A DNA stretch of 5,372 bases from Gemmatimonadota bacterium (GTDB lineage Bacteria; ARS69), in the NCBI GenBank assembly GCA_021604925.1, contig BQJX01000244.1, positions 1-5,372 on the forward strand. Direction: 5' to 3'. The position numbers were made by a program, and so were the translations under genes. The notes under the pieces were generated by a model. The model had not been told where the DNA came from, did no database searches, and worked only from the letters and a program-made list of their open reading frames with translations. Below, piece by piece: positions 1 through 5,372 of the stretch (positions are counted from its first letter, which is position 1; each line of letters opens with the position of its first letter).

Positions 1-564
1 CGCCAGTTCATCTCGCAGATCCTGGTCAGCACCTCCTCGCCGGACGACATCGAGGCGGGCCAGGAAGAGGTCCGCGCGATCATGCGGGATCTGCACGGAC
101 TTCGCGGCACCCAGGAGGACGACTTCACCGTGCGCAATCAGGCGGAACTCGCCGCGACCGCGGCCGAGACCACCCAGGTGATGACGCTTCTGCTCTCGGC
201 GATCGCGGGGATCTCGCTGCTCGTGGGGGGGATCGGCATCATGAACATCATGCTCGTGTCGGTGACCGAGCGCACGCGCGAGATCGGCTTGCGGATGGCA
301 CTCGGCGCCCGCGCCAGCGACATCCTCACGCAGTTCCTGGTGGAGAGCGTCGTCCTGTGCCTGGTCGGCGGCTTCCTCGGCGTGGCCGTGGGAGTCGGGG
401 GTGGATTCGTGCTGGGTTCGTTCACGGGCTGGGCCATCGCCATTTCGCCGACTACCGTGCTCATCGCCCTGGTGTTCGCGGGTTCGGTGGGCGTGTTCTT
501 CGGGTTCTATCCGGCACGTCGCGCGGCTTCGCTGGAGCCGATCGAAGCACTCCGGTACGAGTGA
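1..564 (+). CDS. MacB-type ABC exporter permease, C-terminal part (5' end outside window)
   Basis: The frame is open from base 1 to the TGA at 562-564, giving 187 visible residues. The in-frame ATG at 82 is internal, because homologous sequence (an ASPDDIEAGQEE-like stretch of the periplasmic domain) lies before it. The visible part holds the end of the periplasmic domain, with DDFTVRNQAE around residues 40-49. Three membrane segments follow, at about 61-87, 112-139 and 150-170. The family hallmarks are GGIGIMNIMLVSVTERTREIG (about 76-96) and the C-terminal PARRAASLEPIEALRYE. By family knowledge, MacB-like permeases act as dimers, carry an N-terminal ATPase domain or a separate ATPase, and drive export of macrolides, peptides or lipoprotein-like substrates through an adaptor and a TolC duct. 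The ATPase region is outside the window, so I cannot say whether it is fused. The substrate is unknown. The gene is followed after 15 nt by a TolC-family gene, so the two are probably cotranscribed. Confidence 0.93.
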   Translation, partial: RQFISQILVSTSSPDDIEAGQEEVRAIMRDLHGLRGTQEDDFTVRNQAELAATAAETTQVMTLLLSAIAGISLLVGGIGIMNIMLVSVTERTREIGLRMALGARASDILTQFLVESVVLCLVGGFLGVAVGVGGGFVLGSFTGWAIAISPTTVLIALVFAGSVGVFFGFYPARRAASLEPIEALRYE

Positions 565-570
565 AAGGAA

Positions 571-574
571 GGAG
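571..574 (+). promoter_or_regulatory. Ribosome binding site that selects the GTG start of the TolC-family gene
   Basis: GGAG, inside a purine-rich AAAGGAAGGAG stretch, sits 5 nt before the GTG at 580. The alternative in-frame ATG at 595 lies 20 nt from it, too far for normal initiation. The site falls in the 15-nt gap after the permease stop codon, as expected for translationally linked operon genes. Confidence 0.75.
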
Positions 575-579
575 CGAAC

Positions 580-1953
580 GTGCGAATCCGTCCGATGGAG
601 TTGACTTCTCGCCGGGGGCTTGGGCTCGGCCTTGCGAGCATCCTCCTCTGGAGCGTAGTGCTCGCGCCGCGCGCGTTCGCCGAGCCGCGCACGATCACGT
701 ACGACGAAGCGGTGGAGATCGCACTGGACCGGAACCTTCCGCTGCTCCTGGCGAACAACGACCGCGGCCTGGACGCGTTGTCGGTGTCGGACGCGCGGTG
801 GCGATTCCTCCCGGATCTTCGCCTGGGAGTTTCGGGGAGCGAGTCGTTCGACAAGGTCACGGGGGAGACCGGCGAAACCAGCTGGTCGTCCGATCGATCC
901 ATGAGTGCGAGCCTCTCTTCCAGCGTGACCCTCTTTGACGGGTTCGCCAACGTGTCGAGTCTCCGCGAGGCGCGCTTCGAGCAGGCGGCCGGCGAGCTGG
1001 ACTACGAGCGGGCACGGCAGACGGTCGTGTTCCAGGTCATTTCCGACTACCTCGCCTTCATCGAGTCCACCGAGCAGGAGCGGGTCCGGCAGGCGAACCT
1101 GGCGGCCGAGGAGGAGCAGATCGATCGGGTTCGGGCGCTGGTGGAAGAGGGGGAGCGTCCCGTCAACGAGCTCTACCAGCAGGAAGCCAACGTGGCCGCG
1201 TCGCGGCTGGCCGTGGTCGAGGCGCGACGGACCCTGGAACTGAGCCAGGTGGATCTGATGCAGACCCTGCATCTCGATCCCCTCGCGGAGATCGTGTTCG
1301 AGATCCCGGCCACGGGGACGCCGGATGCGGTGGGGCCCGCGGAAACGTTTGCGGATCTGGTGGAGATCGCGGGCGAGTCGCGCGCGGATCTCACGGCCCA
1401 GGAGCAGCGTCTCGCCGTCTCGGATGAGAGGGTCACGCAGGCGCAGGCGGACCGATGGCCCACGCTTTCGCTCTCGGGGAGCTTCTCGAGCCGGTACTCG
1501 GACGCACTGGATGACGATCTGGTCACCCAGTTCGACGACCGACAGTCCGCCGGAGTGGGGCTCTCGCTGTCGTACCCCATCTTTGACCGGAAGCAGACCC
1601 GAAATGCCGTGGATCGCGCCCGGATCAGCCGGGAGAACGCGGAGATCGGGCTGGCCGGGTTTCGGCAGGACGTTGCCCTGCAGGTGCGGCGCGCCGTGCT
1701 GGATCGCGACGCCGCCCGCGAATCGCTGGACGCGGCCGAAGCGCGGGTCGCGGCCGCGCGCGAGGCGTTCTCCTACACGAACGAGCGATACCTGGCGGGG
1801 GCCTCCACGCTGTTCGAGGTCACTCTCTCGCGGGCGGATCTTGTCTCGTCCGAGAGCGGCGTGGTGAGCGCTCGCTATCGGCTGCTCTGGCAGAATCGCC
1901 TGGTCGAGTACTACGTGGGCACCCTGGAGCCCGATGCGGATCTGGTGAGGTAG
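580..1953 (+). CDS. TolC-family outer-membrane efflux protein
   Basis: This 457-residue protein is within the usual length range of the outer membrane efflux protein (OEP) family. Residues 1-34 form a signal peptide: a basic start with R11-R12, a hydrophobic core of about 14-29, and an AFA cleavage site before E35. The mature protein starts with a TITYDEAVEIALDRN segment typical of the family. It then shows the expected two-fold layout. Each half has an outer-membrane beta segment, SVTLFDGF at about 115-122 and LSLSYPIFD at 328-336. Each also has long alanine-, glutamate- and arginine-rich helices (about 125-225 and 340-445) that would build the periplasmic coiled-coil tunnel. By family knowledge it trimerises and serves as the exit duct for tripartite exporters or type I secretion. 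The MacB-like permease 15 nt upstream is the obvious partner. No lipobox cysteine is present, so it is not a lipoprotein of the NodT/OprM type. The substrate cannot be read from the sequence. Confidence 0.93.
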   Translation: MRIRPMELTSRRGLGLGLASILLWSVVLAPRAFAEPRTITYDEAVEIALDRNLPLLLANNDRGLDALSVSDARWRFLPDLRLGVSGSESFDKVTGETGETSWSSDRSMSASLSSSVTLFDGFANVSSLREARFEQAAGELDYERARQTVVFQVISDYLAFIESTEQERVRQANLAAEEEQIDRVRALVEEGERPVNELYQQEANVAASRLAVVEARRTLELSQVDLMQTLHLDPLAEIVFEIPATGTPDAVGPAETFADLVEIAGESRADLTAQEQRLAVSDERVTQAQADRWPTLSLSGSFSSRYSDALDDDLVTQFDDRQSAGVGLSLSYPIFDRKQTRNAVDRARISRENAEIGLAGFRQDVALQVRRAVLDRDAARESLDAAEARVAAAREAFSYTNERYLAGASTLFEVTLSRADLVSSESGVVSARYRLLWQNRLVEYYVGTLEPDADLVR

Positions 1954-2050
1954 CGCGTCCCAGCGGCAACCGGGCCAGCCGCGTCCCCGTCTCCCGTCCC
2001 CCGACCGCATTCCGGAGCTCAGCCGCATCCCGAGATCGGCCGCGCCGTCT

Positions 2051-2113
2051 CCGTCCGACTTCACAGGTCCTATGAACTCGGCCGTCCGACGTTCGGAACT
2101 CCTATGAGGACCG
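2051..2113 (+). repeat. Imperfect tandem repeat, two units of 31-32 bp, with nested inverted repeats
   Basis: Unit 1 is 2051-2081 and unit 2 is 2082-2113. Both begin with CCGTCCGAC (2051-2059 and 2082-2090) and both contain TCCTATGA (2068-2075 and 2100-2107). By hand alignment about 23 of 32 positions match. The same stretch has dyad symmetry: GGTCCT (2066-2071) pairs with AGGACC (2107-2112), and TCCGA (2085-2089) pairs with TCGGA (2093-2097) around a 3-nt loop. The 31-32 bp period is close to three helical turns, so both units would face the same side of the DNA. It could be a paired operator, a structured leader RNA or a decayed intergenic repeat. No known family is recognised. Confidence 0.55.
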
Positions 2114-2265
2114 TGCCCGGGGCCGCGGCTCCGGCCTGTCGTCACGTCCACTAAGCCACGTAGCTACAGTCACATGCGCCGGGAACCTCGGAAATGCCCT
2201 CAGGTGGTCCGGCGCTTGCAATGGTCCGGGGTCGTACCGACCTGCCCAACCGCCGCGCCCCGCCC

Positions 2266-2273
2266 AGGAGGAG
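2266..2273 (+). promoter_or_regulatory. Strong ribosome binding site fixing the GTG start of the beta-barrel gene
   Basis: AGGAGGAG contains the full anti-SD match GGAGG at 2267-2271, leaving 6 nt to the GTG at 2278. It is the best ribosome binding site in the window. It places the start so that a normal-length signal peptide begins at residue 1, which argues against the upstream ATG at 2194. Confidence 0.85.
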
Positions 2274-2277
2274 CACC

Positions 2278-3429
2278 GTGACTGACCACCACCGAGCCAG
2301 CTTGACCTTCGCCATCCTCGCCGTCCTCGCCGTCATGTCCCTTGCCGGCGGGAACGCCTACGCCCAGGGCTGCGTGCGAGTCTCACCCATGGGCTGCGGG
2401 CTGTCGCAGTCCATGGACCCGTCCTCCGGGATTCTGGGGAGCCGGGAGTGGCAGGTGTCGACCGACTACCAGTACTTCCGGTCATTCCGTCACTTCCGCG
2501 GCGATGAGGAGGAAGCGAATCGAGTGGAGGACGGCACCGAGGTGATCAACCGGAACCACTCCATGGATCTCGGGCTCGAGTACGGACTCACGGATCGGCT
2601 CGGGATCGCGCTGAACGTTCCGGTGCTCTTCTACGATCGCTCCTCTCTCTACGAACACTACGGCAACAGCCCCGCGTCGAATCCCGGCCAGGACCGGTTC
2701 CACACCGGAGCCCAGGGAGTGGGCGACGTCCGGCTCACCGGGAGCTACTGGCTCTTCGATCCGATGACGTCGTATCGGGGCAACCTTTCGCTGGGATTCG
2801 GGATCAAGGCGCCGACCGGCGACTCGAACGTACAGGACACGTTCCACAAGCTGGCCGCGGATGGGAGCGACTCTCTCGTCACGAAGGCGGTCGACCAGTC
2901 GATCCAGCCGGGCGACGGCGGCTGGGGCTTCACGCTGGAAGGCCAGGGCTATCGCTCGCTGTTCTCGAGAACGTCCGTCTACTTCAGCGCGTTCTATCTG
3001 TTCAATCCCAGGGAAGTCAACGACGTGCCGCACTCCGTTGCCGATCAGTACTCCGCCCGCGCCGGGTTCGACTACGCGCTGCTGCCCGAGCACGGTCTGT
3101 CGGCCAGCCTGGGCGGGCGCTGGGAGGGCGTGCCTTCCGAGGATTGGATCGGCGGCAGCCAAGGCCGCCGTCGGCCCGGCTATGCCGTCTCCGTGGAGCC
3201 CGGCGCGACCTACCGGCACCGCGACCTGAGCTTCACGCTGAACGTGCCGATTGCCGTCTATCGCAACCGGACGCAGAGCGTCTCCGACAAGGAGCGGACG
3301 GCGGAGACCGGCGAGTGGCGGCAGGGCGACGCGGCGTTTGCCGACTACCTGGTGAGCTTCTCGATCTCCAAGCGGTTCGGGAGTCACCACGACATGATGA
3401 TGGACGTGCCCACGGTCGGGGGAGAGTAG
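2278..3429 (+). CDS. Outer-membrane beta-barrel protein, phenol-MetA-pathway transporter-like
   Basis: From the GTG at 2278 the product is 383 residues. Residues 1-29 are a signal peptide: hydrophobic core of about 8-23, AYA cleavage site before Q30. The mature part is rich in amphipathic stretches with alternating aromatic residues, typical of beta-strands. Examples are WQVSTDYQYF, SMDLGLEYGL, GIALNVPVLFY, DVRLTGSYWLFD, NLSLGFGIKAPTGD (169-182), WGFTLEGQGY (from 216), SVYFSAFYLF, and the last strand YLVSFSISKRF (357-367). The K-P-T-G-D turn followed by a PGDGGWGF segment (211-218) resembles the family named 'putative MetA-pathway of phenol degradation' (PF13557), a loose group of outer-membrane channels of mostly unproven substrate. 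The family link is from memory and moderate; barrel topology is firmer. Two cysteines, C32 and C40, lie at the mature N-terminus and could form a disulfide. The YAQGC context does not fit a lipobox. A 16-residue tail with HH and MMM follows the last aromatic strand. Nothing in the neighbours tells the substrate. Confidence 0.8.
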   Translation: MTDHHRASLTFAILAVLAVMSLAGGNAYAQGCVRVSPMGCGLSQSMDPSSGILGSREWQVSTDYQYFRSFRHFRGDEEEANRVEDGTEVINRNHSMDLGLEYGLTDRLGIALNVPVLFYDRSSLYEHYGNSPASNPGQDRFHTGAQGVGDVRLTGSYWLFDPMTSYRGNLSLGFGIKAPTGDSNVQDTFHKLAADGSDSLVTKAVDQSIQPGDGGWGFTLEGQGYRSLFSRTSVYFSAFYLFNPREVNDVPHSVADQYSARAGFDYALLPEHGLSASLGGRWEGVPSEDWIGGSQGRRRPGYAVSVEPGATYRHRDLSFTLNVPIAVYRNRTQSVSDKERTAETGEWRQGDAAFADYLVSFSISKRFGSHHDMMMDVPTVGGE

Positions 3430-3434
3430 GCGCG

Positions 3435-3471
3435 CGGCCGACGTTTCCGTCCGGCCGATTCCGGCGGCCGG
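3435..3471. terminator. Candidate bidirectional terminator at the convergent gene junction
   Basis: The 60-nt gap between the barrel gene and the oppositely oriented malic enzyme gene holds a GC-rich stem-loop. CGGCCGACG (3435-3443) pairs with 3448-3457 around a TTTC loop, with one bulged C. An alternative stem uses CCGGCCG (3451-3457) with CGGCCGG (3465-3471). The two stems share 3451-3457, so only one can form at a time. Position between convergent stops fits a shared terminator. No T-run follows on either strand, so it is not a canonical Rho-independent terminator. Confidence 0.45.
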
Positions 3472-3489
3472 GTAGTGAGGGGTGCGCGG

Positions 3490-5145
3490 TCAGTCGTTCT
3501 GTGGCTCATACCGGGGGACGAAACGGCTGCCGTCCAGGAAAGCCCGGAGATCGTCGGGTTTCGGGGCGCGGGCCAAACCGGTTGCGTAGGCGTTCTCCGC
3601 AACGGCCACCGCAATCTCGAGCGAGATCTCCCGGATGCGACCCACGGGCGGAAAGAGTCGCCCCTCTCCGCGTTCACCTTCGCTCAGGCTGTCTGCAAGC
3701 GTCCGCGCCGCGATGGCGAACATCTCATCGGTCACGCGGGCCGCGCCGGCACCGATCACGCCCAGACCCAACCCGGGAAAGATGTATACGTTGTTCGCTT
3801 GCGCGGGGATCAGCGTGGTTCCGTTCCACCGCACCGGATCAAACGGGCTGCCACTCGCAAAGATCGCGCGGCCCTCGGACCAGCGATAGGCGTCCTCGGC
3901 CGTGCACTCGGCGGCCGACGTGGGGTTGGACAGCGCAAAGATGATGGGCCGCACGTTCCGCCGGGCCATCTCCTGAACGACATCTTCCGTGAAGCTGCCG
4001 CCGCGGCCCGAGACACCGATGAGGGCGGTGGGGTTCATCGCCTGGATGGCCGCGGACAGGTCATCGGCCGGCGGCAGGTCGTGTGCGTAGTGGAGCTTGT
4101 GCGACTCCAGGTTCTCCCGGGATCGCTGGACGAGGCCACGCGAGTCCACGAACCAGCAGCGCTGTCGGGCGGCTTCCTCGTCGAGCCCCTCCGACGTCAT
4201 GGCGGACACGATCAGGTCCGCGATCCCGACCCCGGCACCGCCGGCTCCCAGGAACAACAGGCGTTGGTCGCGGAGACGCCCGCCCGTCGTTCGCAGGGCG
4301 GAGTAGAGGCCGGCCAGGGTCACGGCCGCCGTCCCCTGGATGTCGTCGTTGAAGGTGCAGACCCGGTCCCGGTAGGCCGCCAGGAGTCGGAACGAGTTGA
4401 GGTTCGCGAAGTCCTCGAACTGAACGAGGACGCCCGGCCACTTCTCGTTCGCCGAGACCACGAACTCCTCGATCAAGGCGTCGTACGCCTCGCCGCGCAG
4501 CCTCCGGCTTCGGACTCCGAGATAGAGCGGGTCGGTCAGCAGTTCCTCGTTGTTGGTGCCCACGTCCAGGGTCACCGGCAACGTTCCCGCGGGCGGTACG
4601 CCGGCGCACGCGCTGTAGAGACAGAGCTTGCCCACGGGGATCCCCATGCCGTTGGCACCGAGATCTCCCAGACCGAGGATGCGTTCGCCATCCGTGACCA
4701 CGATCACGCGGACATCGTGGGCGGGCCAGTTGTCGAGCACGCTCCGCACGCGACCGCGATCACCGGCGGAGACGTACAGCCCTCGGCTCCTGCGGAAGAT
4801 CCGGCCGAACTGCTGGCACGCCAGACCGACCGTGGGGGTGTAGACGATCGGCATGAGCCGCTCCAGGTTCTCGACCAGGAAGCGGTAGAAGAGCGTTTCG
4901 TTTCTGTCCTGCAGCGCGATCAGGTAGATGTGGCGCTCGAGGTCGGTCGTCTTCGCCTCGTAGTGCGCCATGGCGCGTTCCATCTGGACTTCGATGGTGT
5001 CGACGCCCTGGGGCAGAAGTCCGTGGAGGCCGAAGCGCGTACGCTCCTCGTCCGTGAACGCGGTCCCGCGGTTGTGGCGCGCGTCGTTGAGCAGCTCGAT
5101 GCCGTGCGCCTGGTCGGGCACCCGAGCTGTGGGACTCGTGTTCAT
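3490..5145 (-). CDS. Malic enzyme (malate dehydrogenase, oxaloacetate-decarboxylating)
   Basis: This cytosolic enzyme oxidatively decarboxylates malate to pyruvate and CO2 with reduction of NAD or NADP. The product is 551 residues, the size of the large eukaryote/SfcA-type malic enzymes. Key residues are visible by alignment from memory to human malic enzymes: catalytic Tyr102 in VYTPTVG, catalytic Lys173 in PVGKLCLY, and metal ligands Glu244-Asp245 in QFEDFAN and Asp268 in FNDDIQGTA. The dinucleotide fold has GAGGAGVGIAD (300-310). The C-terminal half carries RPIIFALSNPTS (399-410), FASGSPFDPV (429-438) and NNVYIFPGLGLGV (451-463). After the second strand the sequence reads VDSRG (333-337), closer to the DSK of NADP-type human ME1 than to the DKY of NAD-type ME2, so cofactor choice is open. 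The start is the ATG at 5145, which has GGGAGG 8 nt upstream. An ATG at 5178 would add 11 residues but overlaps the likely -10 element. The gene converges on the barrel gene and stands alone as an apparent single transcription unit. Confidence 0.96.
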   Translation of the reverse strand: MNTSPTARVPDQAHGIELLNDARHNRGTAFTDEERTRFGLHGLLPQGVDTIEVQMERAMAHYEAKTTDLERHIYLIALQDRNETLFYRFLVENLERLMPIVYTPTVGLACQQFGRIFRRSRGLYVSAGDRGRVRSVLDNWPAHDVRVIVVTDGERILGLGDLGANGMGIPVGKLCLYSACAGVPPAGTLPVTLDVGTNNEELLTDPLYLGVRSRRLRGEAYDALIEEFVVSANEKWPGVLVQFEDFANLNSFRLLAAYRDRVCTFNDDIQGTAAVTLAGLYSALRTTGGRLRDQRLLFLGAGGAGVGIADLIVSAMTSEGLDEEAARQRCWFVDSRGLVQRSRENLESHKLHYAHDLPPADDLSAAIQAMNPTALIGVSGRGGSFTEDVVQEMARRNVRPIIFALSNPTSAAECTAEDAYRWSEGRAIFASGSPFDPVRWNGTTLIPAQANNVYIFPGLGLGVIGAGAARVTDEMFAIAARTLADSLSEGERGEGRLFPPVGRIREISLEIAVAVAENAYATGLARAPKPDDLRAFLDGSRFVPRYEPQND

Positions 5146-5153
5146 GCGGAAAA

Positions 5154-5159
5154 CCTCCC
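5154..5159 (-). promoter_or_regulatory. Ribosome binding site selecting the internal ATG of the malic enzyme gene
   Basis: Read on the minus strand, GGGAGG lies 8 nt before the ATG at 5145. The longer-frame ATG at 5178 has no comparable purine-rich sequence at proper spacing. The residues encoded between the two ATGs (MVGRRSREVFR) do not resemble a malic enzyme N-terminus. Confidence 0.75.
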
Positions 5160-5173
5160 GTGAGCGACGGCCC

Positions 5174-5202
5174 ACCATAGCACGCTCTCGGCTGGCTGTG
5201 CC
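5174..5202 (-). promoter_or_regulatory. Possible extended -10 promoter for the malic enzyme gene
   Basis: On the minus strand TGCTATGGT (5182 to 5174) reads as an extended -10: TG, one base, then TATGGT with four of six consensus matches. A weak -35-like GGCACA lies 17 nt further upstream (5202 to 5197) with three of six matches. Transcription would start near 5167, leaving a leader of roughly 20 nt that just includes the ribosome binding site. Promoter rules of this lineage are unknown, so this is only a candidate. Confidence 0.3.
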
Positions 5203-5231
5203 GACAACGGGTCGCCCGGGAGGAGCCGGCT

Positions 5232-5372
5232 CTACCGGATCCGGAGGACGGGCAGCGTTTCACTCGAGCCCGCGGTGTGAAGCTTGATGAAGTACGGGGC
5301 GGTGGGGAGTGCCCGGCCGGTGTCGTCCGTACCGTTCCAGGTGATCTCGTGCGGCCCGCCGGACTGGTGGCG
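5232..5372 (-). CDS. C-terminus of a protein with a FlgD-type Ig-like module (5' part outside window)
   Basis: The minus-strand frame is open from the window edge to a TAG at 5234-5232, giving 46 residues with no start in view. The residues follow the pattern of FlgD-type Ig-like C-terminal modules (PF13860-like): GGPHEITWNGTDDTGRAL (5-22), then PYFIKL (26-31), a short turn at AGSSET, and a final strand LPVLRIR. The G-H-x-x-x-W-x-G-x-D-x-x-G core and the Y-F strand are the recognisable features. Here T-A-P replaces the more usual small residue-glycine-aliphatic triplet before Y-F. In FCB-group and candidate-phylum genomes such tails end large secreted or surface proteins, and may help sorting or anchoring. 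The job of this protein cannot be told from its tail. The stop codon overlaps a perfect palindrome GAGCCGGCTC (5223-5232). The malic enzyme gene follows on the same strand after 86 nt with its own candidate promoter, so the two need not be an operon. Confidence 0.82.
   Translation of the reverse strand, partial: RHQSGGPHEITWNGTDDTGRALPTAPYFIKLHTAGSSETLPVLRIR

Larger units (their letters stand above)
1954..2277 (+). other. Gene-free leader region between efflux operon and beta-barrel gene
   Basis: I see no convincing coding sequence in these 324 bases. An in-frame ATG at 2194 could extend the barrel gene, but it lacks a ribosome binding site and the added 28 residues would put a charged stretch before the signal peptide. 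The first 80 bases are C-rich, with only a weak 5-bp stem (1963-1967 with 1978-1982) and no T-run, so no clear terminator ends the efflux operon. The middle holds the tandem and inverted repeats listed separately. A further 5-bp stem pairs 2121-2125 with 2132-2136. The least GC-rich part, about 2140-2175, contains the palindrome GTAGCTAC (2160-2167) and TACAGT (2165-2170), which matches a -10 hexamer at four of six positions without a good -35. A promoter for the barrel gene is likely somewhere here but I cannot place it with confidence. Confidence 0.6.

Noticed and set aside
357..938. Overlapping plus-strand and minus-strand frames across the permease-TolC junction (also 507-950 minus).
   Set aside because: They cross the stop and start of two well-supported genes in other frames and translate to arginine- and proline-rich sequence typical of GC-rich shadow frames.
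1963..1982. Possible terminator after the TolC-family gene (GCGGC pairing with GCCGC).
   Set aside because: The stem is only 5 bp with a 10-nt loop and no T-run follows, so it is not distinguishable from chance in C- and G-rich sequence.
2151..2336. A 61-codon minus-strand frame across the leader and start of the barrel gene.
   Set aside because: It overlaps the ribosome binding site and signal peptide of the barrel gene, has no ribosome binding site of its own, and shows no recognisable motif.
2307..2400. A lipoprotein signal at C32 of the barrel protein.
   Set aside because: The residues before the cysteine are YAQG, lacking the Leu-Ala/Ser-Gly/Ala lipobox. AYA before Q30 is a good signal peptidase I site instead.
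2482..3390. A 302-codon open frame on the minus strand inside the beta-barrel gene.
   Set aside because: It lies wholly opposite a gene with a signal peptide, a strong ribosome binding site and a beta-barrel pattern. Its own translation shows no domain and it has no clear ribosome binding site.
3475..5163. A 562-codon open frame on the plus strand lying opposite almost the whole malic enzyme gene.
   Set aside because: It is a shadow of the GC-rich codon pattern of the minus-strand gene. Its translation is low-complexity, rich in Arg, Gly, Val and His, with no recognisable domain, while the minus strand encodes an intact enzyme with all catalytic residues.
5223..5232. The palindrome GAGCCGGCTC as a terminator or operator.
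   Set aside because: It is 10 bp with no spacer, cannot form a hairpin loop without losing base pairs, and overlaps a stop codon. Such palindromes are common in GC-rich DNA.

Overview
The window is GC-rich bacterial DNA with ordinary, tightly packed genes. An efflux permease, a TolC-family channel and an outer-membrane beta-barrel with a cleavable signal peptide show a diderm (Gram-negative-type) cell. The gene entering from the right edge ends in a FlgD-type Ig-like C-terminal module. Such tails are common on secreted proteins of FCB-group and candidate-phylum bacteria such as Candidatus Eisenbacteria, Krumholzibacteriota and Latescibacteria. The lineage is inferred from protein style and base composition only.

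Layout, left to right. (1) Bases 1-564, plus strand: the C-terminal 187 residues of a MacB-type ABC exporter permease, cut by the window edge. (2) 580-1953, plus: a complete TolC-family outer-membrane channel protein, 15 nt downstream and almost certainly in the same operon. (3) 1954-2277: a 324-nt gap without a gene. It holds an imperfect tandem repeat of about 31-32 bp (2051-2113) that also forms nested inverted repeats. (4) 2278-3429, plus: an outer-membrane beta-barrel resembling the 'MetA-pathway of phenol degradation' transporter family, starting at a GTG with a strong ribosome binding site. (5) 3430-3489: a short convergent junction with overlapping GC-rich stem-loops. (6) 3490-5145, minus: a complete malic enzyme with all recognisable catalytic residues. 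Its start is best placed 33 nt inside the longest reading frame. (7) 5232-5372, minus: the last 46 codons of a gene ending in a FlgD-like Ig domain, running off the right edge.

Genes 1 and 2 would supply the inner-membrane permease and outer-membrane duct of a tripartite MacAB-TolC-like pump, with the periplasmic adaptor expected upstream of the window. The barrel gene has its own leader and is probably a separate unit. The malic enzyme is a stand-alone housekeeping gene of central carbon metabolism. I found no CRISPR array, RNA gene, mobile element, toxin-antitoxin pair or defence system. The least explained stretch is the 1954-2277 leader with its repeat.
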